Below the pieces are notes generated by a model. It had not been told where the DNA came from. It saw only the letters and a program-made list of their open reading frames with translations, and ran no database searches. Made by a program: the position numbers and the translations under genes. From Nageia nagi (taxonomy: Eukaryota; Pinophyta), in assembly GCA_050084985.1 (NCBI GenBank), contig JBITNC010000001.1:48360001-48424000 (forward strand): a stretch of DNA of 64,000 nt. The letters run 5' to 3'. Below are positions 34,301-49,300 of this stretch, in pieces (position 1 is the first letter of the stretch; every line of letters begins with the position of its first letter).

Positions 34301-37300
34301 GGATTCTTTTCGTTTTGGAAGACAAAAAAAGAGGAAAATGCATGGAGATTATGCATAGATTGGTTAGAGTTCAATGGAACAATTTTAAAAGTTGATACCC
34401 ACTATGTAGGATCAAGGCTCTCCTCAACAAATTGAAGGGGACCAAGTCATTAGATATGTATGGACCCATCAGATGTTTGGAAACTGTCTTATAAAACAAA
34501 ATCTAATTTATTTGAGTGGCTAGTCATTTGTTTGGTTTTTTAGATGCTCCAATAAAGTTCATGAGGCACATAATTTTTTCCATGTTTAGTGGAATGAATG
34601 TGTTCCATGAAGTTTTCAAGACGGGTATAATAGGGATGCTTTTTAAGGACGGCTAGGATCTGGCCAGATTTTGGGTTCGACTAGGGGATATCTAGGAGAC
34701 GACAATATTAAAATATATAAAAAATATAATACAAATTTCTGATTTTTAGTATTTACATTTTTATTTGAAATATTCAAATATTAAATATACTTTTAAATAT
34801 TTAAATATTTTTTAATCATTAAAATACACTTTTCTTTTTTAAGCTGATTTTTTTTCTTTACCAATAACTTTATGCAAGTTTCTCTGACCCATTACAAGAC
34901 TTAGAATTCTTTTTTCAGAGTCACTTTATGCCACAACTAAGAAACTAAGAATTAAAATAAATTTAATTAAAAAAAGAAGACTATATTCATTTTGACAGAA
35001 ACAAGTTAACAAAACAAAAAGTTTAACACTTGAATATTTTTTGTTGGCTCTGTGCGTCCAACTGTGGGGGATGTTGGATGTTAGTTAAAATACCATCACA
35101 GATTTTGGATAAGAAAGAAGGAATGTTGAAAGATTCATCATTAACAATGCCTTGATTGAAGATATTGTCACCTTAAACAAGAATGGAAGACTATAAATCC
35201 ATGGACACCAAAGGAGAAGAAGATGTTTCTTAAGAAATTTTTCTTGTGTAACAAAGATTTTCAGAAAATTGCATCATTTATAGAACGCAAAATTGTTGTA
35301 GATTGCATTGATTTTTACTACAGATACCATAAATCAAAGGAATTTGAGATAGTGCGATGTAGGCAATAGCTTAAGAATTGTAGAGATTATCCATGACCAT
35401 TGACATATTTAATTCATTCAACTCCTCCAAATAATCGATGAAGGGAAATAACAGCTAACTGTGTCAAGAAGTTGTCTACTACCTTAGCCATGGCATCATA
35501 TAAAGAGGATGGGGTAGCACTCTATGACAATTCAAGTAAATTTGTTGAAATTGATCATATTGATTTTGTTAGTGCAAACAACTTTGAGAATCTTCCAAGA
35601 AATTCTAAGATAGTTAGGAGATGCTTGGGCATCTTGGGGATGACTAGGAGCCTTTGGGATGCCTACAAGTTTCAAGGATGCCTACAAGTCACCCTAGACA
35701 TCCCCAAAAGGGGTATTTTCTAGTTTGGGCCCTTGGGCAGGAAATGTTATGGGGAAGTCACAAGGACGTTTCGCACCTGTCCCTAAGTATTTGAAATGTT
35801 GCAAACTTTTCATGGATGCATAATTTATTTTGACGTCCCCTTTGAGTATTGTAATTAATTTTGGAATCCAACGGATTCCTTCTTTGTACATATTTAATTA
35901 TGTTTTTATTAGTTAGTACTTGGGATAGAAGACTTAATGGGCTGTTGGACCCCACTGTGAGCCCCAAGTGGGAAATCTCCCTCCCAAGTGTAGTTTAGTG
36001 TATTTTAATGTACTTGGAGATCGCGAAACATGATTGTGGGAACCCCAAGGTCTATTTAGCACTTAGAGCATGGATGATCACTTAACGGCCCCAACATTGA
36101 GATTGGGAGCACCTGTACACATACGCCAGCCTTTCGGAGACTTCTAGACCCCCATGTTGGCCCATGACACCCACGCATGCCCCCTATATGCCATATGCCC
36201 ATGCATGCCTCCTTGACCCACGCATGCATTCGTAAGCCCACGTTGAGCTTGAGGACCCACGCGGAGCATGAGGAGGCCCAAATACCCATGTTGGGCCTGG
36301 AATAACTCCTAAGTGCCATCGTTGGGGTTTGAGGGGATTGGGTGATGACTTTGAGGTGAGTTCAAATCTAGGAAAGTTATCTTAGCCCTTGGAGCATCAT
36401 TGTTGGATATACAGATTATTGATTATACACTTATAGTCTAGAGGACAAAAGTCTTGGCGCAGCGTCAAGCAACATCCCTAGGTGCAACATCTAAGAGGGA
36501 TGATAGGCTAAGGGATCTTGTTAATCTACGAATATGGTGTAGCACCCTAGCCCATCCGATGGTATTCCAAGGTCACACTTCTACCATTCAGTTGGTCGCC
36601 AGGGTTTGGAGAGGGCTCCTTCAGTGGAGAGTATTTAGATTCTAAGGGAGTGAGGCTTTCCCATTCAATGTTCCATCCGTCTAGCATTGAGGATATTCGT
36701 TGTGCCTTAGTTGGCTCTTTGGAGGCCAACGTTGAGCCCTGTGGGCCTGGTATTGTATCTTTGTTCATTTTGCATCATTAATACAAGCTGTGGGCTGTTG
36801 GATCTTATTGTTGTGTTGTGTATACTTGTGTATTGGCATCGCTGGTTTACTTTTGCATGTATATGTTTGTATGAGCCATACGTTGGCATTGTGAGGGTTT
36901 GAATACTTGTATCTGCTAGTCTTGGCCAAACGTTGGGATTATTGCATTGCTTGAACTTTATTTGAATGCCCTAGGTCAGGCGTTGGAGTATACTTGTGTG
37001 TTTTTGAGTTAATTGCACTTGAATTGTATTTGGAATTCTACATTTATATCACCTTGACCCATAATTGATGTTACCTTGGAAGATTAAAAGCAATTTGAAC
37101 ATGTTTCACATGAGTTTCAATATATTAATCACAAATATGACAAGATTCTTATAAGACTTAAATTTCTTTTTCAAAGCCACTTTATGTCACCTAGACACCT
37201 CAAACTTTTCATGGATGCCATCGAAAGCTTGTTCGGACTAATTATATGTCATAATTTCTTGGGATACTACTATGTGTAACACTTAATTGTTGCCCTCTTT

Positions 37301-40300
37301 ACAAAAGACTTTTGGTGATCTGAACTTGGTGATGAAAACCAAATTAAAAAATAACGTAAGTTTCGAACATGAATTTTATTTGTGTGGATTTATTTTGTAC
37401 AACTTTTTAGTGGGCTATGGGGCAACCCTGTCTAACTTTGTTCAGAAATTATCATGAACAAATGCAAAATCAATTATCGTCTACATTTACATGGAAACAA
37501 ACATATATTGCCACTGTTTCCTTTCATATTATGCAACTGAATCGAATTGAAACTGAATAAAAAAAGATGCCTAAAATGCATGCCAAAATGAAAGCATCGT
37601 CTTTTGAATAGCTTGTTTGAATGCTAGTTTATCCACACATGAAATAAATTAGTTATAACGGCCTTGGAGAAGGTAGCAAAAGAAGTATTTATATTTGTTA
37701 AGTCTTGTGTGTGTAGCACTTGTGGCCTTTGACCATTCTCAACAATGTCCATCTTTATGAGGCCAATGACAGATAACATGGGACTGCCTTATTTATCAAA
37801 GTTTTTGTCTGTAATTTCATTGTTTCTTGTTTCTAATTGCATTGGTTTTTTCCATCGTTAGCTTTATTGTTAAATGTGAATAATTTTTTTTGTTATTTTT
37901 AGTGTTTTTGATACCATCCTTTTTATCTTTTCTAATATTGCGATGCATTTTTTTTATTAGTTCTAAGCCAACATTTATGGTGTATAGATGCAAGTTGAAG
38001 CAAATGCATCAGGTTCGGACATTGAAGACCCTAAACAACCTCTTATTGGCTCAGAGGAAACCAAAGAAATATTTACTTGGTCTTCTCTCATTTTACCGTG
38101 AGTGTCATTACGTCAATCATCTTTCCATTTCACATTTTAGAAGTTTGCAGGTCATGAAGAATCGCTAATGAACTTATGATTCCATAGCTTTGTTATTGTG
38201 TAGGTAAGCTGTACAATTTTCTATTTTGTGATTTTGAAAAAATAATATCATGCATATGATGCTTTCATGAAATATTTAAGGGATAATTGTAAAGTCCTTA
38301 AGTTTTTTGTTAGTGCTTTTTTCTAATGAAGAATACGTATTATGCATATGATACTTTCATAAAATATTAAGGTTCAAATGATAATTGTACAACCTGTAAT
38401 GTACATTTCATAAATAAAAGATAATGCATGCATACACAGCAATTATAGTCTCACACATGCACAGTAAGTCATTGTGTTGTAATACACACTGACATCATGT
38501 AAACTATTAATTTTGCTTTGGGAAAATTCCAAGCATTATATTTTTGTAGCTGGGACTTGTAGTAGATACTGTCAAACACAGATTTTAGAGATGGTTATGC
38601 CTACCCATGAAGAACAACAAACATCTTACTGTAAGCCCTATTGTCAATAGACACGCTATACTCTCTAATCAAATGTAACTTAGCACAAATACAGGTTGTT
38701 TAGTGCTATGCTACTGTAGAAGAAGCCAACAAATTGCATATAAAATAAGAATGGAGTTATCTGCACATCTGTAAGAATTGCACCTGGAATTTCTGCTTAG
38801 AATTGGAGAAGCTTGGCTGAGCTTTCATTTCATTGATAGATTTCTTGGAATAATGACATGCTAGAATTATGATTTCATTTCCTTTTATAGAAGGGGAGAA
38901 ATCCTTAATCAATTAAGTAGTGGTCACCACAATGTCATGATTAACTAGTAGCGAATGTTTAACTAACACATTGATAAACTATTCCAAGTTGAAATCCCAC
39001 GATCCCTCTTGTTGTTACTTGTATTAAGTTACATTTGGTTTTCCAACACACTTATAAATAATATCTATTATACCTAATAAAGTATGTTCTGTCTAAATAT
39101 AAATTCCTCCTTGGAAAACTTTGTCCATAAAGCTAGTAAAACTCCCAATTAAGTAGGTCTAACCTGGAGTAGCATTAGGATGGTTGACCATATGGGACAT
39201 CCTAATATTGTAACCTTTTATATATCTTGTTACAGAACAAAATTTGTCCATGGGAGGATTGGAGTGCAAAACCTCAAAGACTACACACTAATAGATAACA
39301 TAGTAACTAGCTAAGAAACACTTAATTTATAGGAATATATTAATGGTAGATGAGGCCTTTTTCCTAGACCTGAAACCTTTCACAACATTAGTAGGGCTTG
39401 ATGGACCTCCATGAAAACCTTGTCTTTCCAAGTAGCAACATTTGTTGTAAATGTTGTCCACTTTATCCTGTACCTCTGCACTACCCTCCTCCTTTAATGT
39501 CACCTCCTTGTGTGGTTGTAGCCTCACAAACACCACGTCTCTAGCCTTACACTTCCTCCTTGTTCTGCCTTCCTCATTGGAACCCATGAACAACATCAAC
39601 ATCCCTTATGTCCAAGCCCCAACTTTCTTGCATATTTGTTATCAATGATGTTCAATGTATTTCCATGCTCTATTAAACTAATGCCTTAAAGTTTATTCTC
39701 TTCATTAAGCCAAAAATTTGAAGGTGTCAAAGCGGTCTAATCTTACTATAGCAACTAAAGAAACAAAAGTCTTCATGAAGGTGAAGTGTCCTCATTTTTC
39801 TACCCAAAAATTCACACCAATTTTTTTTTACATCAACAAAAATGATAACCAATTCATTCAATAACACAATAGAATGAAATGTTAAACTCATTGACACATT
39901 CAAGAAAGTATATACATGAAGGCATAATATATCTTTCCTTATTTACATTTTGATATACAATCAAATCACATTTACATTGAGACAAATATTTTCACAACAA
40001 GGTCTTCATAAATCTTCATTCTCCTTCCTCATCCTAGTTTGGCACTACTGGCCAAATTCTGAGATAAGCAAGCTTTTCGGGATCAAAACCAACTCTTAAA
40101 TGAAATGCATATCTAACTATCTTAATACATTTTCATATATTAACATAATATGACAAAAAAACTCATCTCAAATCAATTTAACTAACATCCATACATATAC
40201 AACATTCAATAACAACAATTTCCAAATTAAGGAAAATATCAAATAATCTCGTGAACTCTTCATCATACATCTATAATGTCTCCTTGTTCAACTTCACATT

Positions 40301-43300
40301 ACAAAATATACTTTCTTTTCAATAAAGCTTTTCATAACATACTATTCAATATTCAAGAACCTATCATTAGCATACTACCCTATGCCAATGAAGACTTCTC
40401 ATCCTTTCTTAAGCATATAACATATATCATTCTTTATGTCTACTCACATAAAATACTTCTAAATTAATATCATATCATTTTCTAAAAGAAAGTACCAATA
40501 TTTAAGTATAAGTTTAATTCCAATTTTATCAAGTTCAATCAACTTGTCTACATCTTAAGCCACATCCAAGGTAACCAAAAATTTCTATAATTACTTCCAT
40601 TATTTCAAAAAGAAAAAGGTCAAACATTCATCCAATGTGAGAAGTCAACACACAATAAAGAAAAAAACATTCATCCAAGATTAAAGTCACCATATTAAAT
40701 AAAGACTTTCGTAAATTTATTTAGTTCTTTCATATAATATTAAAACATCAAAGAAACCATACCAAGTGTATGCACGGAACTCAATCATATACATGATTCT
40801 TAATCCACATTTATTCTTTAAAAAAATACTTATAAGTCTAAATCATTATTCATTAATTCAGAACGCATTATTTATATGTAAATATGACTGTTACTTTAAT
40901 CTCTATCACCTATACTTAACTCTTTCAATGATATTAAGGTTAATTATGTGATTAGGAACACTAGAATATCTTTCTTATAGCTGCAAAATGTGACTTGCAA
41001 CCTGTTAAGAATTTGGGTCATATTTTCTTACCTCTAAGCGGATTCAATTCTAAGATTTGAAATATAGATGTTGTGTGCTAGCCTCATTGAAAGCTTCAAC
41101 TTTGACTCAAAAATTTGAAATTTCTCCATGTACTCTTCCTTTGATAAGTCTTTGATAAAAATGCATGATCTGAACTTTAAAGGGCTCATCCTAGTTGCAA
41201 TTTGCCCTTTGGGTCAAAGCATTTGCAATTTCCTTTTTCTAAACATGCAACATTTTATCAATCTTAGTACTTGTTTGTCATTGGTGGTGTTTTTTCCTTT
41301 AGAGATCAACACACAAGTATCTTAAGATATATCTATCTATCTATTTACGTGCATATGTATGTATGTATGTGTTATATTTGCCAAACTTGATGAGTTGCGT
41401 GTCAAGCAAGGGTTGTCGTGCAACTTGTGCTTTGCTCTCGAGTTTTTCTTTTTCTTTTGGCAATCATGTAATTGCAACTAAATAGATGATTGAATCGTCA
41501 AAAATTTGCTGTGACTCAATAAAAACTCGGCTGTCCCAACAAAACTAGGCATGAGCTTGTTTATTTTGTTTTAATTTTATTTTTTAAAAATAAAATAAAA
41601 AATGTTATAATATTGTTTTTTGGTATTGATAAGATAGGTTTTAAAGGCTCTTCAAACTTGTACAAAATAGGCTAGGATTTTAACTTAGCAACTTGTATAT
41701 GCCAATCAAAACAAAAAGATGCTACTCTTTGGGAAGTCACCATGTAACCAGTGACAGAACAAAACAAATGTAATCTTAAACACTAGGGGTGTTCAAAATC
41801 CCAACAATTACTACAAGCATTGGGCATCATTCTTGAGGAAATCTTGGACTTCTTGAGTGACCATTGCCTTTAATTTCTTGCGAGATTCATTTAGGAATTG
41901 AGTCACTTCATGGGCGAGTAGGTTGAGACAAGCTATCTTATTAACGAGGGTCCTAGAAAGGACATTCAACAACTTTTAATTTATGATTACCTTATTGGTC
42001 GCCTCCTTAGAAACTTCCTTGGGCTGGGTTGCTAACTCCGATCTTCATTTTGTTGGATGGTTTCATCCACCTCTTTCACATCCAGATTGATCTTTTTCTC
42101 CTTTGTGGTGGCTTCATCCTTGTCCAAAGAATCCTCCAAGTCCACGGTAGTGTTTTTCCTCATCGAGCTCTGGAGTTTGGTCGACCTTCTGCTGCACTTT
42201 GCAAGGCTTCTGGGCTAGCACAAGTGATGCACTCTCCACTTTTGCTCTTTCTTCTCCTGATCGAATTTTGTAGTTCTTTACTTCTTGAAGAATTTGGGCC
42301 TTTGCTAGGTTCCCCAAGTTGCTTTGGGCTCACCCCAAGCATGAGTTGTGCCTTCGTCAAGGGTAACCTGCTTCACCTAGCCAACCCCAAAGACTTTCGC
42401 CTCAAACTTCTTCGTTGCATGATTGAACATTAGTTTGAGTAACCCCTGGTTCAAAGGTAGCTTACTTTTCCATGCTTTCACCATTTTGATCGATTTTTGC
42501 TGCGAACTAAAAAGGAACAAGGGGATATTAACCTTTCCATAATTCCAAATAGAGTTAAGATTGGCCACATGATACCTAAAGATACGCCTAAACTTACTTT
42601 CCATTGTTAGGTATCTCATCACCAACATGGTGACCTTGTCCCAAGGTTCGAGAGTGACTCTTGCAAGATCCTTGACTAAAGCTAGCAAAAGGTTTTATTT
42701 TCCTTTAAGAACTTAGCAAGTTGTGCAGCTTGGCTCATCTTCTCTTGGAGGATCACCTCCTCAATGTTTGACAACCCCTGATACTTTTGTAATGAACTTG
42801 GCCAAGATGGTGAAAGAAACATTGTTCACCATTACCTTCCCGTCCTCTCGAACCCTACCACCTAGCTTGATATGTTCTCATCAAAGCCAATGATTTTTTT
42901 GAAGAAGGTCAACAAACCATAATTCTCCATAAGCAGAGCCACCGCTTCATCAACTTTCAACAATGATGACTTAGTTGTAACCGGTTCACTTCTCATTGTG
43001 TTTGATCTGTTCTTCTCAATCACACTACTATCTTTGAAAGTGGAAAGGGGGAAAATGCTGATGCAGGAGATCAGTCTTTAGTGTTTAAGCTTTTCCCTCT
43101 CATGAGTAAACTCTTCCCACATGACAACTAACATAACACCACTAGGCGGATAGTGTTGTGTGTCCAACTAAAATGGTTGATTGCTCTTATCATCCACACA
43201 TTACCACCCTCCAAGTCAATACTATCATTTCTCAAATGCGCTATCAAAGTTGCCATCATTAACTTGCGTGGGGTGTAGAGCCTTTGATCCATAGTGGGAC

Positions 43301-46300
43301 TTGCAACACTTAAAGCCTTGGCAATTGGGACCTTCCCTGCTCGTGGGCTTATTTTTGTCTGTTGGCAAAAATCATTTTAAATTAAAAAAAATATTTTGTT
43401 TATTTTATTTTATTATTTTGTTGATTTGTTTTTTAAATTTAAAAACAATAAAGTCAGATATAATTTTTAAGGAAAAATAAAAATTGAATTTTTTATTTAA
43501 AAAGTTGAAAACAGAATATTAATTTTTTATTTTCTTATTTCATGTTTTAAAACACTTGCATAAATATATGAATTATATATTCTATGTGAGATGATTAAAA
43601 TTTTTTGTTTTCATATGAAAATAATAAATTATGTATATTCTTCGTTCTTCTTTCAAGTCCAAGTGTATATATATATATATATATATAGAAAGAATCTTAG
43701 GTACAATATCTATCTGCAATTCTATAGTTCGGTTTAAAGAAATGAAAGACCCTAGTTACACAACAAAGCAAATCAACTCAACATTGATACCAAATGCTAT
43801 ACTACTCTATAGAAACACATGGAATAACATAAAAAATGAGAATGGGGCACTTGGATGCCCGTAAGAATTGCATGTAACTAAGAGTTAGGGTTTTTTTCCC
43901 TTTTATAGAAGTAAGGTGAGTAATCCCTAATTATTACTTAAGTGCTAGTTATCCTAATGACATAATTAACCAGTAATGAATTTTTAATTAAACATTCATA
44001 AATAATATCTAATATGCCCAACCAAGTATGCTATGTCTTAACTGGATACACAACGGTTAATGCATCTTGGACATTCTGATTATCGTTTCAACATTTTTTT
44101 AATTTTGAAAGTCACATATAACTTAACTTTCTTGTAAAATTCTGACAATTGATTTTATGAAAGTAATTATTTATAGCTTGCAAAAGCGCATGTTACACTT
44201 TACCTTTTTGAATCATATTAACAAATCATTGCTTGATGTTTAAGATATCTCCTTAAATCTTACCTGGCATTTAAGAAATACTGACAATCTATTTTGGAAG
44301 TCTTTCTAAATGTGTGAACATTGAACTGCGTATCTCCATGTCTCATACAAAGTTCATCTGCTTGTAATCTGGATATTGATCATTATCATGTTGGCAGTAA
44401 ATCAAACCATGCAAATCTGTCTTATCGGATGTCTTCAAAGAACATAACTAGACCTCTAATACTAGTGCTACCCCTAAAAACAGTTTTGAGTGGTACTGCT
44501 AAGGAGTCAAAACCTAGCATGCAACAGCTATCTACACGTTATACACAACCTGGATACAATTCACTTGGGATTAGCTAACTAGTACAAGAGTAGGTTTATG
44601 CATTATAATCTACTGTAAAAGATAAGACCTATAATGTCTAAGCTTGTACAGATGCTGAGACTGCTTAATGAGCATGCAAATAGTACTATGTGTTTCTCTC
44701 TATTCCATCTTCTGGGTACGTATTTATATCTGATATTATTTTGATGTTCAATCTTCTTAAACATGTTTTTTGCACCAAAAAAAACAGAACTCTGCATAAT
44801 CAAGTATAAGTTAAGAATTGCAAGCATTCCATTACATATAGGTTATGTAGGTTTGAACTTTGATACCTTGTGTCATTCACATCTATTATGCAGATTTCTA
44901 TTCCCAGCCTTGGGAGGTGTATTATTTGGGTATGACATTGGTGCTACTTCAGGTGCTGTTGTATCTTTAGCGGTACAAAAATCTATAACCTTGTTTATTT
45001 ACATTGTCCAAAATCATGTTCTCTTGGTCATTTCTTGTATTCTAACTATAACTCTAGAAACTTTAATCTAGTTAAATGTAAGAAATCTTGCTAGAGATTC
45101 TCTTTATTTTGCAATTAAAATTCTGATTTAACTACAGAAATTTCAGAACTGAAAATTATGAACAAAATTTCATAGAAAATTCTGAAAATTTCTCAAACAA
45201 CACTCAACAAATTTAAAAAAATTATTCAAAAGTGGAAACAAGGAATATAGCCAAAAGGGCACCAAAACATACATTAAAATATGGATATGAACTTCCTAGA
45301 GTTGGAAGTCCCACCTAGGGCACAAAATGGATCTGAAAATGTTCTCAAACTACCCCCAAAATGGACGATCCTCCTTGACTGATTTCTTAGGTTGAAACTT
45401 GCACAATTTCACTTTTCTTTCTCCAATCTGATGGCTTTAATAAAACTGAAAAACCTTTGAAGCACACTTGTAAACTCTGAATAAGTTTACCACAAGGAAC
45501 TAGAGGCTGGTCACTCCTCAAGTTCTATCTAGAGAGGTTGGCCTTTCTCTTTGGATCGCACTTTTGTAGCCGACCATCTGCAGAAGGAATGATATTGTTG
45601 AAGCAATAATGTCTAGGGTTTCTAAATGGCAAAAAGATCCTTGCAAATGACAAACACCTCCTTCAAATAGACCCACGTTCCACTTTAGGGTTTATGAACA
45701 TTCTTCTAGATCCAACCATCCATATTGCTCCAAGTTGGAGATTAAATCTCCACCCTTATATGCTCATAACATAATTTTTTTTTTAGCACATGTTGAAATA
45801 AAGTACTAATGTTAATGACATATTATAATGTCACTTTATAAAAAAAATAAACATATTACTTAAATACTCTAGCACTTCACTTAAATATCTCTAAAACACT
45901 TCTAGACATACTAGAACACCATTAAACCTCTTCTAACTAGAATATCCACCATAAGGAGCCAAGTTTAGTGTTCCTTGACAACTTTAAGAGGTTATTACAT
46001 CAAAAGTAATTACAAAACACTTACTAAAACACTTTAGAAAATTTTGTGCAATATTTACAAAGCTGTTAAAAAATGGGGACATTACAATACCACCCCTCCC
46101 AAAATTTCAGTCCTCAAGCAATTTAGACTGAACTTGGCAATCCCTTCCACTAAATCAGGTACTTAGAAATAGTCTGACTTGCCAAGTGCTATGTTCAGAA
46201 GATCAGCTGTTATTTCAAACCAATTCTGTCCATTATCCTGCAAACTTCCAATAAAGTATGCCCATGATAAAAGAGCATTGCTACAGAAAAGAAATGGCTT

Positions 46301-49300
46301 GTCTCATTGTCAATTAATCCACAACTATCTTCGAGGCAATGTTTTTGAACAAAATATGTACTCCCATGTCTAGTTGCAAAGTGATTTGATGTTAGAGTTT
46401 GCTCAAACTCCAGGTCCCTCTTGACTGATCTAGTGTCACCTGTAATATAATCAAACTTGTCAACATCTAACCCATTCCGTGCATTTGCTACAATATCAAA
46501 CAAAATATTCTGCTCTTATATATATACTGAAATCATATGAAAGAACAACATGACGAGGATGCAAATTTTTTGTATTATAAGGCACACATTGAATTTGTTG
46601 CCACTGAGACGAGGTCTGCTACTGTTGATCCATCTTCATAGCTGCCCTAGTCTCATTACTAAATATCACACCTGGGTCCCAAGATTTGGAGCGCTTGTTT
46701 CTTTTTTCACAAAGAATATGTTCCGTGTGTTCCTCATGAGTGATTGTCTTGCTACATTCATCACTTACTAATTCATCCTCATTAAAATCATTATGCATGC
46801 CCTTCTCCAAAGGAATCAAACTTAGGGAGTCTAAATAAAAATTTCCAACTTATGCAATGTTTGAACCTCATTATCAATGCTATGAGAAATAAATCGGCGA
46901 TTGTCATAAAAATTAGAATTGGCTTCATACCTGTCAATAGTAACTCCCTTACTGTTTATTTCTTTACCAGTTTTAGTAGTGTCAAGCTTCACAAGTGGGT
47001 TTTCCACATTCACTTCTGCTTCTATCTCAAACAATGAGTTATCTATAAATTGATAATTATTTTCACTTGTTGCTATTACATTTCTACTCTTATCAAAATC
47101 ATAATTTACCTCATTCCTTTCAACTGTGACTTTTTTACCAAAATCTTCAATGCTAGGCACTAGTACAAGACCCTGGTTCAAAAATCTGCAGGTAATCCTC
47201 GGATTCTCGTGAGAAATCATGGATTGGAAGGGTGTCAAGTTATCTAGGGGTGAAATCCAGCTTCCGCGAGTTTGAGACGTTTTCTGGTGAGTAACTCGGG
47301 CAAAAATTGTGACAACTTGGTGGAAATCCGGACGGTGTTGTTCGAGGAGTGGAGTACGACAAGGACGTGATTCGTGGGTGGAAGGCTTTGCGCAATGCCA
47401 TCAAACGCTAGATTCAGATTGGTTACCAAAAGTGCATCCCCTCTTCTCTCATGGATTCGTATGATTGTTATGAAAATGATGTGAGTGACTCGAAACTAAT
47501 GGACGAGACGTGGATCTGATTACAAGTCAAAAAGAACAAAACTAAAGTTCAGCACTGGGTAGGAGAGCATCACAGCTTCCATACACTTTTTTCAATTCGA
47601 CATATTCACGAACCCCACCTCTCATCCACTGCAATTTACCGTGTGGCCAAGCTTTGCTTACTGGTCCAGTTGCCTTAAATAAACCACGTCTTGCCTATGT
47701 GATTGGTGATGATTTGATTATATATTTGATTCTTTATAGATTTTAGATCACTCAATAATCCTACTAGTCCCACCTTCTTCTCGTAAAAAAAGTCTTTATT
47801 TTGACAAACAAAATCTCATATAAAAATGATATTTTAATTACAGATTTTTTATAAATCCCTTTTATATTCGTTCTATTTCACTCCATTTAAAATTTGATAT
47901 ATTATTATTTCACATAAATTTACTTCAACTAGAAAATCACAACTATTTAATGTTGTCCGCTGCTAGTATCTTCCCTTCAAAACATTACACACAGAGAATT
48001 GGACTTCCTTGAAAATATTAAATGTGATCTTTGCTTAATATATTAAAACAAAATTGAATTTTACCAATAAATTTAAAGATAAAATTTAGTTTTACTAATA
48101 GTATATTTAAATACATTATTAAAAAATTAAGAAGATTAGACATATTTTGAAAAGTACTGATAACATATTTTTTTGTTGAGTTTTTCCTGAGTACTGCCCG
48201 AGTTGCCGAGAACTTGCGGAAGTTTTTTTGGCTGAGTAATTCCTGAGTCCAAGTTTTCCAACCTTGTACAAGACTATAGAATTCTGATTTGTCCTCAACA
48301 TTTTCTGTTTTGTATTGTTCATTTGGCTGCTTATTGTCTTCATGACTATCTTCAATTTTGTCTTCAATTCTTCAAAAGAAGTTGATTTAGCTTGAGATTT
48401 CTTTTCTTCATTTGACATAATTAATGAATCATGGTGCCCATGTCCATCATACAAAACTCTAATAGGATTTTCCTTTCCATATTCTTGTCCATACTCTGCA
48501 ATAGATAAAAATTTATTAGATTTTTCCTCATACAAATAAACTATTGTTGGCATTTTTATGGCATGTGTGACCATTAGCAATTCAGGATCTCCACCCCATA
48601 CATGTGGCTTTCTAATCTGGTGAACATAGGCATCAAAGTATCCCATTAAAAACCATTCCATTTCTTTCCTTCTTTTTAGAAATTCATTTGCAACTTTAGC
48701 TCTCAAATCATTAGCGAAGTCTCTCATAGTGCTCTCATTTGGAGAAGTTTCTCCTTTTATTAAACAAACACCGAAAGAAATAGCTCATTATAAACAACTA
48801 CCATCACCTTACATTCCTGTAATCAGAACATAATCTTCAATATCCATTTTTGATTTTTTTGTTCTTTTGTTGCTTCTCATTGCACTTTTCTTGATCTGGT
48901 GTGGAAGTATGAGTTGTTGAATGTCTAGGCCCAGAGCAAGTAAGTTTTTGTGGCTGATCTCTCTTGGCATCAACACTACTGCTTTTCCGTCTCACATTTT
49001 TCGCCAAACTTTTCCAATAGCTATCAAAGGAAACTTGTTTTTGGAAATTTTCTGATTTTGCTTCATGTTCCTCAAATATGACATACACCCCTTCATATTC
49101 CAAAATTAGGGTATCCATTTCCTCAATGGATACATGATTTGGATGTGGATCAAAATATTCAGGAGTAAACCTAAGGATCTCCATGAAAATACAAAAAATA
49201 CTGCAGAAAAGCCTCATAGATCTAGTTTAACTGAAAAATATACCTTGCATGCTTGAGTTTACGCTTGCATGTCACATGCATGGGCTTTTTGGATTGAATC

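Larger units (their letters stand above)
38703..44093 (-). mobile_element. Degenerate LTR element in intron 2
   Basis: Two related segments frame it: about 38703-39217 and 43794-44093. Both share GCTATRCTACT, GTAAGAATTGCA, CCTTTTATAGAAG and AATAATATCTA in one order, with a deletion in the right copy. A PBS-like TGGTATCAATG lies on the minus strand beside the right copy (about 43785-43795). Inside, a gag-like minus-strand frame lies at 41800-43330. No target duplication or polypurine tract is clear, so limits are approximate. Confidence 0.45.

Noticed and set aside
42029-42433. 134-codon + strand open frame
   Set aside because: It lies opposite the gag-like minus-strand coding remnant and shows no domain. 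It is a shadow of the other strand.
44763-45071. 102-codon + frame covering exon 3 taken as a gene
   Set aside because: Only 44894-44972 is conserved. The sequence before it ends in a splice acceptor and the part after it starts with a donor, so the longer frame is intron read-through.
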